From the NCBI GenBank assembly GCA_016787755.1, contig JAEUUA010000020.1, forward strand, positions 186,001-250,000: a DNA stretch of 64,000 nucleotides. Reading direction: 5' to 3'. Positions within the stretch are counted from its first letter, which is position 1; the number at the start of each line of letters is the position of its first letter. This document shows positions 63,076 through 64,000 of this stretch, piece by piece. The translations under genes were made by a program, and so were the position numbers. The notes beneath the pieces were generated by a model that was not told where the DNA came from, did no database searches, and saw nothing but the letters and a program-made list of their open reading frames with translations. Source of the DNA: Cyclobacteriaceae bacterium (GTDB lineage Bacteria > Bacteroidota > Bacteroidia > Cytophagales > Cyclobacteriaceae).

Positions 63076-63999
63076 CTAAAACTTGTATGTATATCCAAGT
63101 CTAATAACTTGCGTTTCGTAATAATCAGTACTTACATAATTAAACCCATCACCTTTCACTTCTCTCTTAATGCGCAACGTGTTTGCTATGTCTGTTGCAT
63201 TCAGGAATACTTCACCCTTTCCGTTTTGCAAAGATTTTTTAACGCCAAGATCAATATATAAACGCGAATAGGTTTTTCCCTGTGGTACAACATCAGGTGC
63301 CATATAAACGCTTGTTAACTGCACATCATACTTTCCGGGCAGGTGAAAGAGACCATTGAGTTTAATGCTTCCGGAAAAAATTTCCTGTCGGGCGGCAGAG
63401 AATGTACTTTCCTGTGGATATTTATTGACTACGCTAAAGGCCTCGATGATATTTTGATATCCATTGAGATTTAGATTAAAGGTTGCCCACTTGCCGGCAT
63501 TCTGTGAGAGTATGACTTCAACTCCGGTTGTATAACTAAGCCCGGCATTTTGAAAAATATTGTAGATAAGATTACTGCCTGGCTCTATACTACCAATGCG
63601 TGTAATGGTGGACTCCATCCGTTTATGATATACCGCAGAATACAAATATCCCTCACTCCAATTTGACTTGTATCCAAGTTCAAATGAGTTGGTGAATTGC
63701 GGGCGAAGACCAGGGTTTCCGACCTTAATAATTTCGGCATCGTCATACTTGGGAAAGATACGTATATCCACTTCATTCGGTCTGTCAACTCTGCGATTGT
63801 AAAATACAGAAATCGTATTGTTGTTGTTGATCTTATAAGCCAGACGAAGGTTAGGAAAGGGTTGTGTATAATTATAACCATCGCTTTCATATGTATTATG
63901 TTCGGGATTTACTTTGTAATAGATTTCTACATACTCTACACGAAGACCCGCTTCCACTTCGAAGTCCTTATTTTCAAACAGGTAGTTCCCATACAATGC
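63076..63999 (-). CDS. C-terminal barrel of a TonB-dependent receptor-like outer-membrane protein (partial)
   Basis: The frame is open to the window edge, so the plug domain and N-terminus are missing; the visible 308 residues are the last strands of the barrel. Typical features: LRLAYKINNNNTISVFYNRRVDRPNEVD, GNPGLRPQFTNSFELGYK, an extracellular NLNLNGYQNII segment, and the C-terminal strand YETQVIRLGYTYKF with a terminal phenylalanine. The LRPQFTNSFELGYK region resembles the OMP_b-brl_3 group. The substrate is unknown. Confidence 0.88.
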   Translation of the reverse strand, partial: ALYGNYLFENKDFEVEAGLRVEYVEIYYKVNPEHNTYESDGYNYTQPFPNLRLAYKINNNNTISVFYNRRVDRPNEVDIRIFPKYDDAEIIKVGNPGLRPQFTNSFELGYKSNWSEGYLYSAVYHKRMESTITRIGSIEPGSNLIYNIFQNAGLSYTTGVEVILSQNAGKWATFNLNLNGYQNIIEAFSVVNKYPQESTFSAARQEIFSGSIKLNGLFHLPGKYDVQLTSVYMAPDVVPQGKTYSRLYIDLGVKKSLQNGKGEVFLNATDIANTLRIKREVKGDGFNYVSTDYYETQVIRLGYTYKF

Positions 64000-64000
64000 C

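Overview
The window looks like chromosomal DNA of a Bacteroidota bacterium, most likely order Cytophagales (Cyclobacteriaceae or a related family). The grounds are the AT-rich intergenic DNA with few Shine-Dalgarno sequences, the fused NuoCD subunit, the many secreted beta-barrel proteins, a TonB-dependent receptor, tandem double-domain universal stress proteins, and Bacteroidota-type -7 boxes (TAnnTTTG-like) before several genes. This is inference from gene content; no marker gene such as rRNA is present.

Layout. 1-5.75 kb: end of an unidentified gene, a TauE/SafE permease, a large secreted coiled-coil protein, then a LemA/DUF3137 pair. 6.1-21.2 kb: a complete respiratory complex I operon (nuoA-B-CD-E-F-G-H-I-J-K-L-M-N) with a small GIY-YIG nuclease gene wedged between nuoG and nuoH. 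21.3-27.7 kb: two CBS-domain genes, four universal stress proteins, a small membrane protein and a flavin-binding PPOX protein, which together look like a stress or energy-limitation cluster. 27.9-31.2 kb: two beta-barrel genes around a secreted TPR-caspase. 31.8-40.6 kb: fatty-acid desaturase, Ca2+-type P-ATPase, a cysteine-free ArsC-like protein, NhaA, a lipoprotein and a hemolysin-III-type protein. 40.8-46.6 kb: two DJ-1/AraC regulators, a GNAT with a cysteine-rich tail, an esterase lipoprotein and a quinone oxidoreductase. 46.6-53.7 kb: a secreted TPR-CHAT protease, an FGE-sulfatase-domain protein and a small secreted protein, then SnoaL, DUF2177 and DUF1295 genes. This block is bracketed by two diverged direct repeats of about 137 bp. 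53.8-54.7 kb: a lactate/malate dehydrogenase.

The most unusual stretch is 55.0-61.1 kb. Three complete type II toxin-antitoxin modules (HigBA, a ParE/RelE-type pair, VapBC), a truncated second copy of the ParE-type pair, and an adenylate cyclase gene alternate with five full or partial copies of one repeat. In its fullest form the repeat has a ~70-bp two-step palindrome (outer ATAACG/CGTTAT, inner ATTATGTAAC/GTTAYATAAT) followed by a ~280-bp conserved tail. The palindrome resembles an integron attC site and the cargo is the type carried by cassette arrays, but no integrase lies in the window. I regard it as a candidate integron-like cassette cluster, or a new Bacteroidota repeat system.

The last 3 kb holds a PAP2 phosphatase, a PepSY-like periplasmic protein, a half-size EamA transporter and the C-terminal barrel of a TonB-dependent receptor that runs off the end. 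No tRNA, rRNA, CRISPR array, intact insertion sequence or replication origin was recognised.
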